Shown here piece by piece: positions 8,918 through 17,338 of a DNA stretch of 46,398 nt (positions are counted from its first letter, which is position 1; each line of letters starts with the position of its first letter). A model generated the notes under the pieces. The model had not been told where the DNA came from, searched no databases, and saw only the letters and a list, made by a program, of their open reading frames with translations. The position numbers and the translations under genes are program-made. Source of the DNA: Sulfitobacter sp. (lineage in GTDB: Bacteria > Pseudomonadota > Alphaproteobacteria > Rhodobacterales > Rhodobacteraceae); contig JAGXFI010000095.1 in NCBI GenBank assembly GCA_024637305.1, positions 1 to 46,398 on the forward strand. Reading direction: 5' to 3'.

Positions 8918-10342
8918 ATGGATGTGTTTGAAACGGCATACCGCCGCGCGACCACCTACAGGTCTCGCGCGGCCAGTCTGAAGGTGCGGCCAGAGCGAAG
9001 CTATCTGGAGATGCGCGAGACCTTCGCCGCACCGTTGCCGGAAACAGGCACCCCTGATCACATGGTCATCGAGGAACTGGCGGATCTGGGCGAACCCGGT
9101 CTGATGCAGGCAACCCACCCAAGGTTTTTCGGGTGGGTGATCGGAGGTTCCGCGCCCGTTGCTGTCGCGGCGGACTGGCTGGTCTCCGCATGGGGGCAGA
9201 ATGCCGCGATGCAAGAATCCTCGCCTGCGGCCGCGGCTGTCGAAGAAACCGCGGCAGGCTGGCTGCTGGAAATTCTCGACCTTCCCCGTACCTCTGCCGT
9301 CGGTTTTGTCAGCGGTGCGACCGTCGGCAGCTTCACTTGCCTCGCCGCGGCGCGCGGCGCGTTGCTGCAACGCTATGGTTGGGACGTAGAGGCGTTGGGG
9401 CTTTATGGCGCGCCTGAGGTGCAGGTCTTTGTCGGCGATGACATCCACACCTCGGTCTTGTCGGCGCTACGCTATCTCGGGTTCGGCGCACAGCGGCTCA
9501 TCCGGGTTGAAACCGACCAGCAAGGCCGGATGCTGGCCGATGATCTGGACCGCAAATGCGCCGCAGTGACGGGTGCCAAGTTGATCATTGCGCAGGCCGG
9601 TCAGATCAACACGGGTGCCTTCGATCCCTATCTTGCAATCGCCGACATTGCGCGCCGCAATGATGCCTGGCTGCATGTGGACGGGGCTTTCGGGCTGTGG
9701 GCGCGCGCCGATACCGAATTGCGCCACCTTACCCGAGGTGTCGAAATGGCGGATTCCTGGGCTGTGGACGGGCATAAATGGCTGCAGGTGCCATTTGATT
9801 CCGGTTATGCCATCGTGCGCAACGCCCAGACGCTTCAAAACGCGATGACCATTTCCGCCAGCTACCTCCCGGTGCAGCAGCCGGGTGCCCGCGTTCCCGC
9901 TTTGCTGGTGCCCGAACTGTCGCGGCGGGCGCGCGGTGTGCCGACCTGGGCGATGCTGAAATCACGTGGCCGCAGCGGCATCATACGGATGATCCGTCAG
10001 CATTGCGAAATCGCGCGCCAGATCGCCCATGACATGGACGCGACGCCAGGCATTGAGGTGATGAACGATGTCGTTCTGAACCAGATCATCCTGCGGTTCG
10101 GCCATGACCACCACGGGCCTGACCTGCGCAAGGCATACGCCGTCGCCGTTATCGACAGGCTCGTGCGGGAGGGTCTGATCTTTGTTGCAGGTGGTGCATG
10201 GCGTGGTGAATGGATAATGCGAATTTCCGTGATTTGTGATAACACTACCTTGATGGATGCAAATACCGCGACAAACGCAATTCGATCAGCCTGGACGCAG
10301 GTCTCTGCTATGCAGGCGTCCATCGGGTCCGAGGCGCGTTAA
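8918..10342 (+). CDS. PLP-dependent group II amino-acid decarboxylase
   Basis: A 474-residue protein of the aromatic-amino-acid/glutamate decarboxylase family. PLP lysine K287 lies in AVDGHKWLQVPFD, the aspartate that binds the pyridine nitrogen is D255 in WLHVDGAFG, and the histidine stacking on PLP is likely H177 in DDIHTSVLSALRYLG. The enzyme removes the alpha-carboxyl of an amino acid to give an amine. Family members act on aromatic amino acids, aspartate, cysteine sulfinate or cysteate, and the substrate cannot be read here. The gene starts 12 bp after the cysteine-synthase-like gene without a strong ribosome site, which suggests translational coupling. A product such as taurine, hypotaurine or cysteamine is a hypothesis from gene order only. 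Confidence 0.87.
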   Translation: MDVFETAYRRATTYRSRAASLKVRPERSYLEMRETFAAPLPETGTPDHMVIEELADLGEPGLMQATHPRFFGWVIGGSAPVAVAADWLVSAWGQNAAMQESSPAAAAVEETAAGWLLEILDLPRTSAVGFVSGATVGSFTCLAAARGALLQRYGWDVEALGLYGAPEVQVFVGDDIHTSVLSALRYLGFGAQRLIRVETDQQGRMLADDLDRKCAAVTGAKLIIAQAGQINTGAFDPYLAIADIARRNDAWLHVDGAFGLWARADTELRHLTRGVEMADSWAVDGHKWLQVPFDSGYAIVRNAQTLQNAMTISASYLPVQQPGARVPALLVPELSRRARGVPTWAMLKSRGRSGIIRMIRQHCEIARQIAHDMDATPGIEVMNDVVLNQIILRFGHDHHGPDLRKAYAVAVIDRLVREGLIFVAGGAWRGEWIMRISVICDNTTLMDANTATNAIRSAWTQVSAMQASIGSEAR

Positions 10343-10358
10343 ACAGGAGCCGCGCAGC

Positions 10359-12104
10359 ATGCCAAACCACCGCACCCAAAGGCAACTCGCGGCGATCATG
10401 TCGTTGGATGTGGTAGGGTTCTCCCGTCTGATGGGTCTGGACGAGGACGGAACGCTGGCGGTTCTCAAACGGCTGCGACGAACCATCGTGGCACCCTTGG
10501 TGGTGCGCCATCAGGGACGCATCGCCAAACTCATGGGCGATGGGGCGATCATCGTTTTCTCCAGCGTTGTCGATGCCGTAACAGCCGCAATCGCTATTCA
10601 ACAGGCGATGTCCACCTTCAACGATGGCGTCTCTCCCGAAAGGGCAATCGCGATGCGCATCGGGATCAATCTTGGTGACGTGATCATGGAGGGGTCGGAC
10701 ATCTACGGCGACGGTGTGAATGTCGCAGCCCGCATTCAGGAGATATGCTCGCCCGGCGGTGTCGCGCTCAGCGCAACGGCACATGAGCATGTCAGCGGCA
10801 AGGTTGACGCAGATTTTGCGGACGTGGGCGAACGTGTCCTGAAGAACATCGCCCGCAAAGTTCGGGTGTTCCGCTGGCCCGACACCCGAACAACCCACCG
10901 GCTTTCGCTGCCCGACAAACCCTCGATCGCCGTGCTGCCCTTTGACAACATGTCCAATGACGCGGATCAGAACTACTTTGCCGATGGCGTCGTAGAAGCG
11001 TTGACCGCAACCTTGTCGCGGATAAGGTCGTTCTTTGTGATCGCCCGAAACTCTGCCTTTGCCTACAAGGGCCGCCACATGAACGTGATCGAAATCGGTC
11101 GGGAACTTGGTGTGGGCTATGTGCTTGAAGGCTCCGTTCAGCGCGCAGCCGGAAAACTGCGGATTACTGTTCAGTTGATCGAAACGACAAACGGCTCGCA
11201 TCTGTGGGCCGAGAAATACGATGGTTCGGACAGCGAGTTGTTCGATCTTCAGGACCGGATTACCGAACAGGTCGCAGGCGCGCTTCAACCTTCGATCCAG
11301 AAGGCTGAAATCGACCGTGCGACGCGCAAGCGACCGCATGACATGGGGGCTTATGACTATGCCATGCGCGCGATCAGTCACGTCTGGATGCAAGAACACG
11401 AAGAATCCGGAAAAGCGCTCAGATTACTTGAGAAATCTCTGGAAATCGACCCGGACTACCCGCTTGCGCTGGCGCTGTCGGGTTGGTGCTGGGCCCAGCA
11501 TTCGGTTTATAACTGGACCCAGGACATAGAAGGTGCAAAGGCCCGCGCGCTTGAACTTGTCGAAAAGGCAGCCGGTCTTTCCGGTGACGATCCTCTCATT
11601 CTGTCAGTGCTGGGTGTCGTGCATACGTTCGCGCGCAACCACGGCACCGCCCGCATCTTGCTGGAACGCGCGATAACGCTCGATCCCAATTCCGCATGGG
11701 CGCTCAGCCGTTTGGGCTGGCTTGAGGTGTACGCCGACCGTCCCGAAGCCGCGTTTCAGCATTTCGAGCACGCCATGCGCCTTAGTCCGCTTGATCCGAT
11801 GAATTTCAACAATCTGGTCGGGATGGCCAGCGCGCATCAGGTCTCCCGTGATTTCAACGAGTCCGCAAACCTGTTTCAGCGCGCCTTGATGGAGCGACCA
11901 ACTGCATACTGGATCCATCGCAATCTCGCTCCGGCTCTGCTGGCGGCGGGACGCGATGAAGAAGCCGAGATATCGAAGAACATCATGCTGCAAGCCTACC
12001 CGAAGATGAGCATCAAACGGTACAAGGACGCGATGGTTTTCTCGGCGCAGACACTGGAAGAATTCTCCGTTTATCTGCGCAAGTTGGGCATCCCCGAGGA
12101 ATGA
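10359..12104 (+). CDS. class III adenylate/guanylate cyclase with TolB-N-like and TPR domains
   Basis: A 581-residue cytoplasmic protein. Residues 1-180 are the cyclase homology domain. Metal-binding aspartates D17 (SLDVVGFSRLM) and D61 (LMGDGAIIVF) are present, and INLGDVI and DIYGDGVNVAARIQE match the class III core. A TolB-N-like region starts at KPSIAVLPFDNMSND (about 190-320) and TPR-like helices follow. The enzyme would turn ATP to cAMP, the usual product of this alphaproteobacterial group, under control of the C-terminal sensor. An AGGAG (10346-10350) fixes ATG 10359, only 16 bp after the decarboxylase stop, so it belongs to that operon. Its C-terminal half is a paralogue of that in the regulator at 5456-7021. 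Confidence 0.9.
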   Translation: MPNHRTQRQLAAIMSLDVVGFSRLMGLDEDGTLAVLKRLRRTIVAPLVVRHQGRIAKLMGDGAIIVFSSVVDAVTAAIAIQQAMSTFNDGVSPERAIAMRIGINLGDVIMEGSDIYGDGVNVAARIQEICSPGGVALSATAHEHVSGKVDADFADVGERVLKNIARKVRVFRWPDTRTTHRLSLPDKPSIAVLPFDNMSNDADQNYFADGVVEALTATLSRIRSFFVIARNSAFAYKGRHMNVIEIGRELGVGYVLEGSVQRAAGKLRITVQLIETTNGSHLWAEKYDGSDSELFDLQDRITEQVAGALQPSIQKAEIDRATRKRPHDMGAYDYAMRAISHVWMQEHEESGKALRLLEKSLEIDPDYPLALALSGWCWAQHSVYNWTQDIEGAKARALELVEKAAGLSGDDPLILSVLGVVHTFARNHGTARILLERAITLDPNSAWALSRLGWLEVYADRPEAAFQHFEHAMRLSPLDPMNFNNLVGMASAHQVSRDFNESANLFQRALMERPTAYWIHRNLAPALLAAGRDEEAEISKNIMLQAYPKMSIKRYKDAMVFSAQTLEEFSVYLRKLGIPEE

Positions 12105-12146
12105 ATTCTGATCTGGGCGGATGCGGGCGATATCGCACCCTGCCCG

Positions 12147-13973
12147 CTATTTGGCCTCTTGCTTTTGATTGACCCGCCTCAATGCACCGCGCAGGGCGCG
12201 TGCGGTCATCCCGCCGCCCCGATCAAAGCCCATCCGTGCCATGGCTTCATCCTCGCGAGGATGCCGCGCGTTCAAGACCGAAGCGGCCAGAAGCCTGGCC
12301 TTGCCCGAAAACGTCGGGGACTGATCCTTGAGGTCTGTCAGCGCGGGCAAAAGCACCCTTTCGATCTCGTCAAAATCGCTGCCGAACGGAAAATCGGGCA
12401 GCGCCGCTTGGTGCGGGCGCAGCCACTGCGCGACCGTTTCGGGCAGGTTGCGCCGATGCGCCTGCGCGATCGTGTAGGATTTCGGCAATTTGCCTGCCGC
12501 CTTGGCCCGTGCCATCAGGCCCTCCTGGAACCTGCTGTCGGTGATCCCCAGCAGTGCTGCGATGACCTCTGCGTCAGACAGGCCGCGCAGATCAGCGACG
12601 CCATATTCGGTCACCACGATATCACGCATATGCCTTGGCACCGTCACGGTCGGCAGGTCCCAGACGATGTTGCTTTCGGTCTTGCCCCCGCTGATCCGCG
12701 TTGCGGGAAGGGTGATGATCGCGCGCGCGTCATCAAGCGCAAAGGCCTGCTCGACGAAGTTGAACTGTCCTCCGACCCCGCTGACGACCTGTCCGTCCTC
12801 GATGCTGTCGGACATGACATCGCCCAACAGCGAGACCTTCATTGCGCTGTTCACGAAACGCGCGCCGGTCCGTGCCGCCCGCTTGGCGCTTTCATCACCA
12901 TAAAGCGAGTTGGTGAAGCTGACCGGCATCATCGAGATTTTCGCGCGCCGCTCAGGCGACAGTTGGCGCAGGGTGGCATAGAATCCGCGCGATTCAACGA
13001 AGAACGCCGCATGGATGACGACACCGTCCACCTCGCGCCGGACCACGCCCGCATCGAACAACGCCATGAGGCCCCCGACCAGCATTTCGGTGACGGCGTA
13101 AAGACCGGTTTCAAACCCTCCCCCCGCGTCATGCCGGGCGGGAAACGGACAACCGGATTGGATCGCTGCCGCTTTATCCCGCGCCCGCAAAAGCACCGCA
13201 TGGGCCACGGTATCGCCTACGGCACCGATGCCGATCTGCAACGTGCCACCGTCCGGGATCAACCTTGAGACGTGCAGACCGATGGCATGGTCGGTCAACC
13301 CGAGCGGGCGGCGAGGGCTGGAAAAAAGCTCGAACGGCTCGGGCGGATCAAGAACCATGGCGACCTCGTCATGCGGCAATGTCGCCCCCAGCCCCTCCAT
13401 GAACGGCATCTCAGGGTTGGTCTCGAAAACGGCCATAAAATCAGCGTCGCCGCTGGCACGCATATCGAAAAGATCGGCCGAGATATCGGTGTTGGACGAC
13501 AGGCTGAAGCGGTCGCCTTGTTCGGCAACCAGTTGCATCAAGACGTTGGGCTTCTGGCGCAACAGGATATCGCGCGCATGGGTATAGTTGACCGAGATGT
13601 AGGCCTGCTGCGCCGCATCGACGCCCAGCCAACGCCCCGCCATCAGAAAGAATTCGGACACCTCGATATTCGCAGGCAGCCGGCCCTCGCGGATCAAACG
13701 CGCATAGAGAATATCGGGGTAATCCCCGAACAGCCGGTCCAAGGCAGGTTCCAGAAACCGTCGTTCGACATCTGAGGACGGGGCGGGCCGTTCCAACGTC
13801 AGCGCGGTAAAAATCTTCAGCTGAATGGCCGGGTCATCGCAGGCCGCCTGCACAATCGCATTGACCAGCGTGACAGGTTTGCCCAGCCCCAGCGGCAGCG
13901 CCATCCGGATGTCGCCGCCGGTGCGATCTATGACCTCGCGGACAATAGCGTTGGCATCTTGGTACCGCTGCAC
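12147..13973 (-). CDS. acetyl-CoA hydrolase/CoA-transferase family protein
   Basis: A 608-residue protein with N- and C-terminal halves of the acetyl-CoA hydrolase/transferase fold. The motifs LQIGIGAVGDTVAHAV, SGVGGQFNFVEQAFAL and LPATRISGGKTESNIV match family positions around the CoA-binding and catalytic region. Members move CoA between acids or hydrolyse acyl-CoA. The start codon is GTG at 13973, three bases after the stop of the FadJ-like gene, so it is the last gene of the fatty-acid degradation operon. In that setting it may release CoA or exchange it with a carboxylate at the end of beta-oxidation. The C-terminal tail (about 540-608) is longer than in many relatives. The substrate is not known. 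Confidence 0.85.
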   Translation of the reverse strand: MQRYQDANAIVREVIDRTGGDIRMALPLGLGKPVTLVNAIVQAACDDPAIQLKIFTALTLERPAPSSDVERRFLEPALDRLFGDYPDILYARLIREGRLPANIEVSEFFLMAGRWLGVDAAQQAYISVNYTHARDILLRQKPNVLMQLVAEQGDRFSLSSNTDISADLFDMRASGDADFMAVFETNPEMPFMEGLGATLPHDEVAMVLDPPEPFELFSSPRRPLGLTDHAIGLHVSRLIPDGGTLQIGIGAVGDTVAHAVLLRARDKAAAIQSGCPFPARHDAGGGFETGLYAVTEMLVGGLMALFDAGVVRREVDGVVIHAAFFVESRGFYATLRQLSPERRAKISMMPVSFTNSLYGDESAKRAARTGARFVNSAMKVSLLGDVMSDSIEDGQVVSGVGGQFNFVEQAFALDDARAIITLPATRISGGKTESNIVWDLPTVTVPRHMRDIVVTEYGVADLRGLSDAEVIAALLGITDSRFQEGLMARAKAAGKLPKSYTIAQAHRRNLPETVAQWLRPHQAALPDFPFGSDFDEIERVLLPALTDLKDQSPTFSGKARLLAASVLNARHPREDEAMARMGFDRGGGMTARALRGALRRVNQKQEAK

Positions 13974-13976
13974 CGG

Positions 13977-16055
13977 TTACAGGTCCTGCCAGCCGGGATC
14001 GGGCGCAAAGCGCGGGCCGTGACGATCTTCCAGTTCCGCCAGCCTGTCACGCACAGCATCAAAGCCGCGTGCGCTGGCATAGTGCAGCGGCCCGCCGCGG
14101 AACGGCGCAAAACCGGTAGCAAAGATCATTGCGCCGTCCACCTCGTCGACGTTTCGTGCAACGCCCTTGCGCAAACATTCGACGCAGGCGTCGAGCATGG
14201 GCAAGATCAGTCGATCCGTCAGATCGTCCGGACCATTGCCGGTGGCCTCGGGGTGAGGCGTGCCGTCAGACCAGTCATAAAACCCTTGCCCTGCCTTTTT
14301 GCCGGTGTCGCCCGCTTCGACCTTTTCACGCAGACGCGCGCTGATTTCGGGCATGGGTTTTTCGAGGTTCGATTTCAGGCTTTCAGCCACATGCAGACAG
14401 ATATCCAGCCCGACCTGATCACTCAGCGCGACCGGTCCTATCGGCATGCCAAACTTGATCGCAGCCGCGTCGATCTCTTCCTTTTCGACGCCATCATCCA
14501 TCAGCACCATCGCTTCCATCAGATATGGCGTCAGGGCGCGGTTGACCAGAAAGCCGGGATAGTCCGTCACCCGGATCGGCAACCGGTCGATTGTGCCACA
14601 GAACGCAGCAAGCCGGTCGATCACATCGTCATCGGTGCCATCGTGGCGCACGACTTCGATCAGTTGCATCTTGCTGACCGGGTTGAAGAAATGCAGCCCG
14701 GCAAAGTGGCTGGAGTCAGCCACCCCATCGCGCAGGTCGGTCAGACGCAAACTTGACGTGTTCGACGTAAGCACCGCGCCTGCCTTCATCCGTTCCGCAA
14801 GCCCCGCGTAAATCTTTTCCTTCAGCTCTGTCTTTTCAGGTGCCGCTTCGATCACCAGATCGGCGCGCGCCACGCCATACCCATTGGGATCCGGCATCAG
14901 CCGATCCAGCGCGTCGCGCGTTTCGGGACCGCTCAGATGCTGGCCCTTGCAGACCTCCCGCGCTTGTTTGACAGCCTTGCCCAAAGGTTCCAGTTCCACA
15001 TCGCTTAGCGTCACGGTCTTGCCCTTCAATGCGGCCCAGGCGGCAATCTCGGCCCCCATGGCCCCTGCCCCGATAACATGGACATGCGCTATTCCATCGT
15101 CACCGCGTGCGGCGTCCTTCAGCCCTTGCCGCAGGAAAAACACGCGCCGCAAATTCTTTGACGTGTCGGTTTTCAAAAGGTTGGCAAAACTCTCGACCTC
15201 GCCTTTCTGCATCGCACCCCGGTCGTCGCCATGTTCTTCCCACAGATCAATCAAGGCGTGGGGCGCAGGATACTGTTCCTTCGGCGCTTTCTTTTCGGTC
15301 TCTGAGCGCATTTGCCGCGCTGCCAAAGTGCGAGCGTAGCCAATCCCGAACGCCCGCGCCTTCAGACCCCGACTGTTGCGTTCGACGTCGCCCGCGACTA
15401 CGGCGTCCACGGCGGCGCGGACATGCCGTTCCTCCGTCACGACATCCGCAATGCCTAGCTTTTTCGCCTTGTCGGTATGCGCTGTCTTGCCGGTCAGCAT
15501 CAGTGTCATCGCTTCGGTCGGGTCAATCAACGCAGGCAGCCGGAAGGTGCCGCCCAAACCGGGATGCAGGCCAAGTTTCACCTCAGGAAAGGCAAACGAC
15601 GCGCCCTCCACGGCGATCCGCCAGTCACAGGCGAGGGCAATCTCGAATCCGGCCCCCAAGGCGGCACCGTGCACGACACAGATCGTGGGGCATTTCAGGG
15701 CCGCGAGACGGTCCAGAACATCATGCCCCTGCCGGAGCAGATCCGCCGCACCATCGACGCTCATTTCGTCGAACCCGGTGATGTCGGCCCCCGCGGCAAA
15801 GCCCGCCGGTTTGCCTGAACGGATGACCACGGCCCGCGGCGTGTCGCGTTCCAATGCGTTGAGTTCAGCCGCCAGCGCCTCGATCACGTCGCGCGAGACG
15901 GTGTTCACCGAGGTATCCGCCCGGTCGAACACCAGCCAGACGATCCCGTCCGCCTCACCGCGCCGCCACGGTCCGTCCCCCGGACCGACCGGCCCGAGTT
16001 CCAGCTTGGTCTGTCCCAGATGTTTCAGAACCGGTCCCGGTTTTAATCCAGACAT
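13977..16055 (-). CDS. FadJ-like fusion: enoyl-CoA hydratase / 3-hydroxyacyl-CoA dehydrogenase
   Basis: A 692-residue bifunctional beta-oxidation enzyme. The N-terminal crotonase domain has HGAALGAGFEIALACDW and FPEVKLGLHPGLGG, each keeping a glutamate that corresponds to the two catalytic glutamates of FadB. The dehydrogenase domain starts at about 325 with a Rossmann loop VHVIGAGAMGAEIA and has the catalytic histidine region GLHFFNPVSKMQLIEVV. It hydrates trans-2-enoyl-CoA and oxidises L-3-hydroxyacyl-CoA with NAD+. The start is ATG 16055, overlapping the thiolase stop as TGATG, which indicates translational coupling. The longer upstream frame to 16103 is not needed. The length is normal for FadJ/FadB alpha subunits. 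Confidence 0.93.
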   Translation of the reverse strand: MSGLKPGPVLKHLGQTKLELGPVGPGDGPWRRGEADGIVWLVFDRADTSVNTVSRDVIEALAAELNALERDTPRAVVIRSGKPAGFAAGADITGFDEMSVDGAADLLRQGHDVLDRLAALKCPTICVVHGAALGAGFEIALACDWRIAVEGASFAFPEVKLGLHPGLGGTFRLPALIDPTEAMTLMLTGKTAHTDKAKKLGIADVVTEERHVRAAVDAVVAGDVERNSRGLKARAFGIGYARTLAARQMRSETEKKAPKEQYPAPHALIDLWEEHGDDRGAMQKGEVESFANLLKTDTSKNLRRVFFLRQGLKDAARGDDGIAHVHVIGAGAMGAEIAAWAALKGKTVTLSDVELEPLGKAVKQAREVCKGQHLSGPETRDALDRLMPDPNGYGVARADLVIEAAPEKTELKEKIYAGLAERMKAGAVLTSNTSSLRLTDLRDGVADSSHFAGLHFFNPVSKMQLIEVVRHDGTDDDVIDRLAAFCGTIDRLPIRVTDYPGFLVNRALTPYLMEAMVLMDDGVEKEEIDAAAIKFGMPIGPVALSDQVGLDICLHVAESLKSNLEKPMPEISARLREKVEAGDTGKKAGQGFYDWSDGTPHPEATGNGPDDLTDRLILPMLDACVECLRKGVARNVDEVDGAMIFATGFAPFRGGPLHYASARGFDAVRDRLAELEDRHGPRFAPDPGWQDL

Positions 16056-17338
16056 CACGCCACCTCCAACATCATTGCGCCGCCAAGCCCGCCGCCGATG
16101 CATTCGGTTGCGATGCCTCGCGTCTTGCCCTGTCGTTTCAGCGCATTGGCAAGATGCAGCACGATCCGGTTGCCACTTGCTCCGACCGGATGGCCCATCG
16201 AAATCGCACCGCCGTCAATGTTGAGCCGGTCGCGATCAATGCGCCCGAACGCGCCATCAAGCCCAAGCACTTCGCGGCAGAAAGCCTCATCATCCCATGC
16301 CGCCACGCAGGCCAGAACCTGAGCGGCAAAAGCCTCGTTGATTTCCCAAAGATCCAAATCGTCCAAAGCAAGTTTCTGCCGTTGTGCGATGGGTGTTGCC
16401 GCCAGTACGGGAGCAAGCCCCATGACCGCCGGATCAAGAGCCGCCCATTCGCTGTCGACGATCCTCGCCAAGGGTTTCAGCCCGTGCCTTTCCACGGCAG
16501 CTTCGGAGGCGACGATCACCCAGGACGCGCCATCGGTGATCTGGCTGGCATTGCCAGCCGTGACCTTGCCGTAGGGCCGTTCGAACGCCGGTTTCGGTTT
16601 GGCCAGCCCCGCCATATCGCTGTCGGGGCGGACGCCGTCGTCATGGTCATGGACCGTACCGTCCTCATCAAATGCCGGCATCACCTCTTCATCGAGCCAA
16701 CCTTCCTTTTGCGCACGCGCCAACCTGCGGTGGCTTTGCATGGCGTAGGTATCGGCAGCTTTGCGGTCGATGCCGAAACGATGTGCCAGAACCTCGGCAG
16801 TCTGTCCCATGTTCAACGTCGTGATCGGATCGGTCAGACCCCGTTCCAACCCGACGACGGGCTTGAAGAATTCGGGCCGCAGCCCTGCCATCGCCTTTGC
16901 CTGCGCTGCGGGCCCCTTTGCCTGCGCCATGTCACCGAACCACTCGACAGCGGACTGTCGCAGAACCAGCGGCGCGTGGCTCAGCGCTTCGGCACCGCCC
17001 GCAAGAATCATGTCGTGGCTGCCGTCCTTGACGTAGCGATACGCGGTATCAATCGACTGCATCCCCGAGCCACAGTTGATCTGCACGGTGAAGGCGACCA
17101 TTTCCGCGCCCAGCCCCAGACGCAGCGCGGCAACACGTGCCGGGTTCATCTCGTCCTGAATGACGTTGACACAACCGAGGATAACCAGATCCAGCGCGCG
17201 GCTGTGAAAGGGCTGCCGCGCCAGAAGCGGCCGGCCGCATTGTACCGCGAGATCGACCGGTGTGAACGCTCCGGGCTTGCCTTGCGCCTTGCGGAACGGC
17301 GTCCGCGCTCCGTCGACCAGGTAAACAGGTCGGGTCAT
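16055..17338 (-). CDS. acetyl-CoA acyltransferase (thiolase, FadI-like)
   Basis: A 427-residue thiolase. The nucleophilic cysteine C89 lies in QINCGSGMQS, the conserved NEAFAAQ is present, the catalytic histidine is in GHPVGASGNR, and the second cysteine is in ECIGGGLGGAM. It splits 3-ketoacyl-CoA with CoA to acetyl-CoA and a shortened acyl-CoA. Its start overlaps the acyl-CoA dehydrogenase stop by four bases (ATGA, 17335-17338), and its stop overlaps the FadJ-like start, so it is the beta partner of a trifunctional complex. The length and motifs are typical. A biosynthetic thiolase role is less likely in this operon. Confidence 0.93.
   Translation of the reverse strand: MTRPVYLVDGARTPFRKAQGKPGAFTPVDLAVQCGRPLLARQPFHSRALDLVILGCVNVIQDEMNPARVAALRLGLGAEMVAFTVQINCGSGMQSIDTAYRYVKDGSHDMILAGGAEALSHAPLVLRQSAVEWFGDMAQAKGPAAQAKAMAGLRPEFFKPVVGLERGLTDPITTLNMGQTAEVLAHRFGIDRKAADTYAMQSHRRLARAQKEGWLDEEVMPAFDEDGTVHDHDDGVRPDSDMAGLAKPKPAFERPYGKVTAGNASQITDGASWVIVASEAAVERHGLKPLARIVDSEWAALDPAVMGLAPVLAATPIAQRQKLALDDLDLWEINEAFAAQVLACVAAWDDEAFCREVLGLDGAFGRIDRDRLNIDGGAISMGHPVGASGNRIVLHLANALKRQGKTRGIATECIGGGLGGAMMLEVA

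Noticed and set aside
12123-12147. Possible terminator between the cyclase and the acyl-CoA hydrolase genes (GCGGGC/GCCCGC)
   Set aside because: Only six base pairs with a 13-base loop and no T-run; too weak to annotate.
12159-13268. Long open frame opposite the acetyl-CoA hydrolase gene (and a similar one at 16154-17383 opposite the thiolase)
   Set aside because: These are mirror frames of GC-rich coding sequence; the minus-strand proteins have full family motifs and coupled starts.
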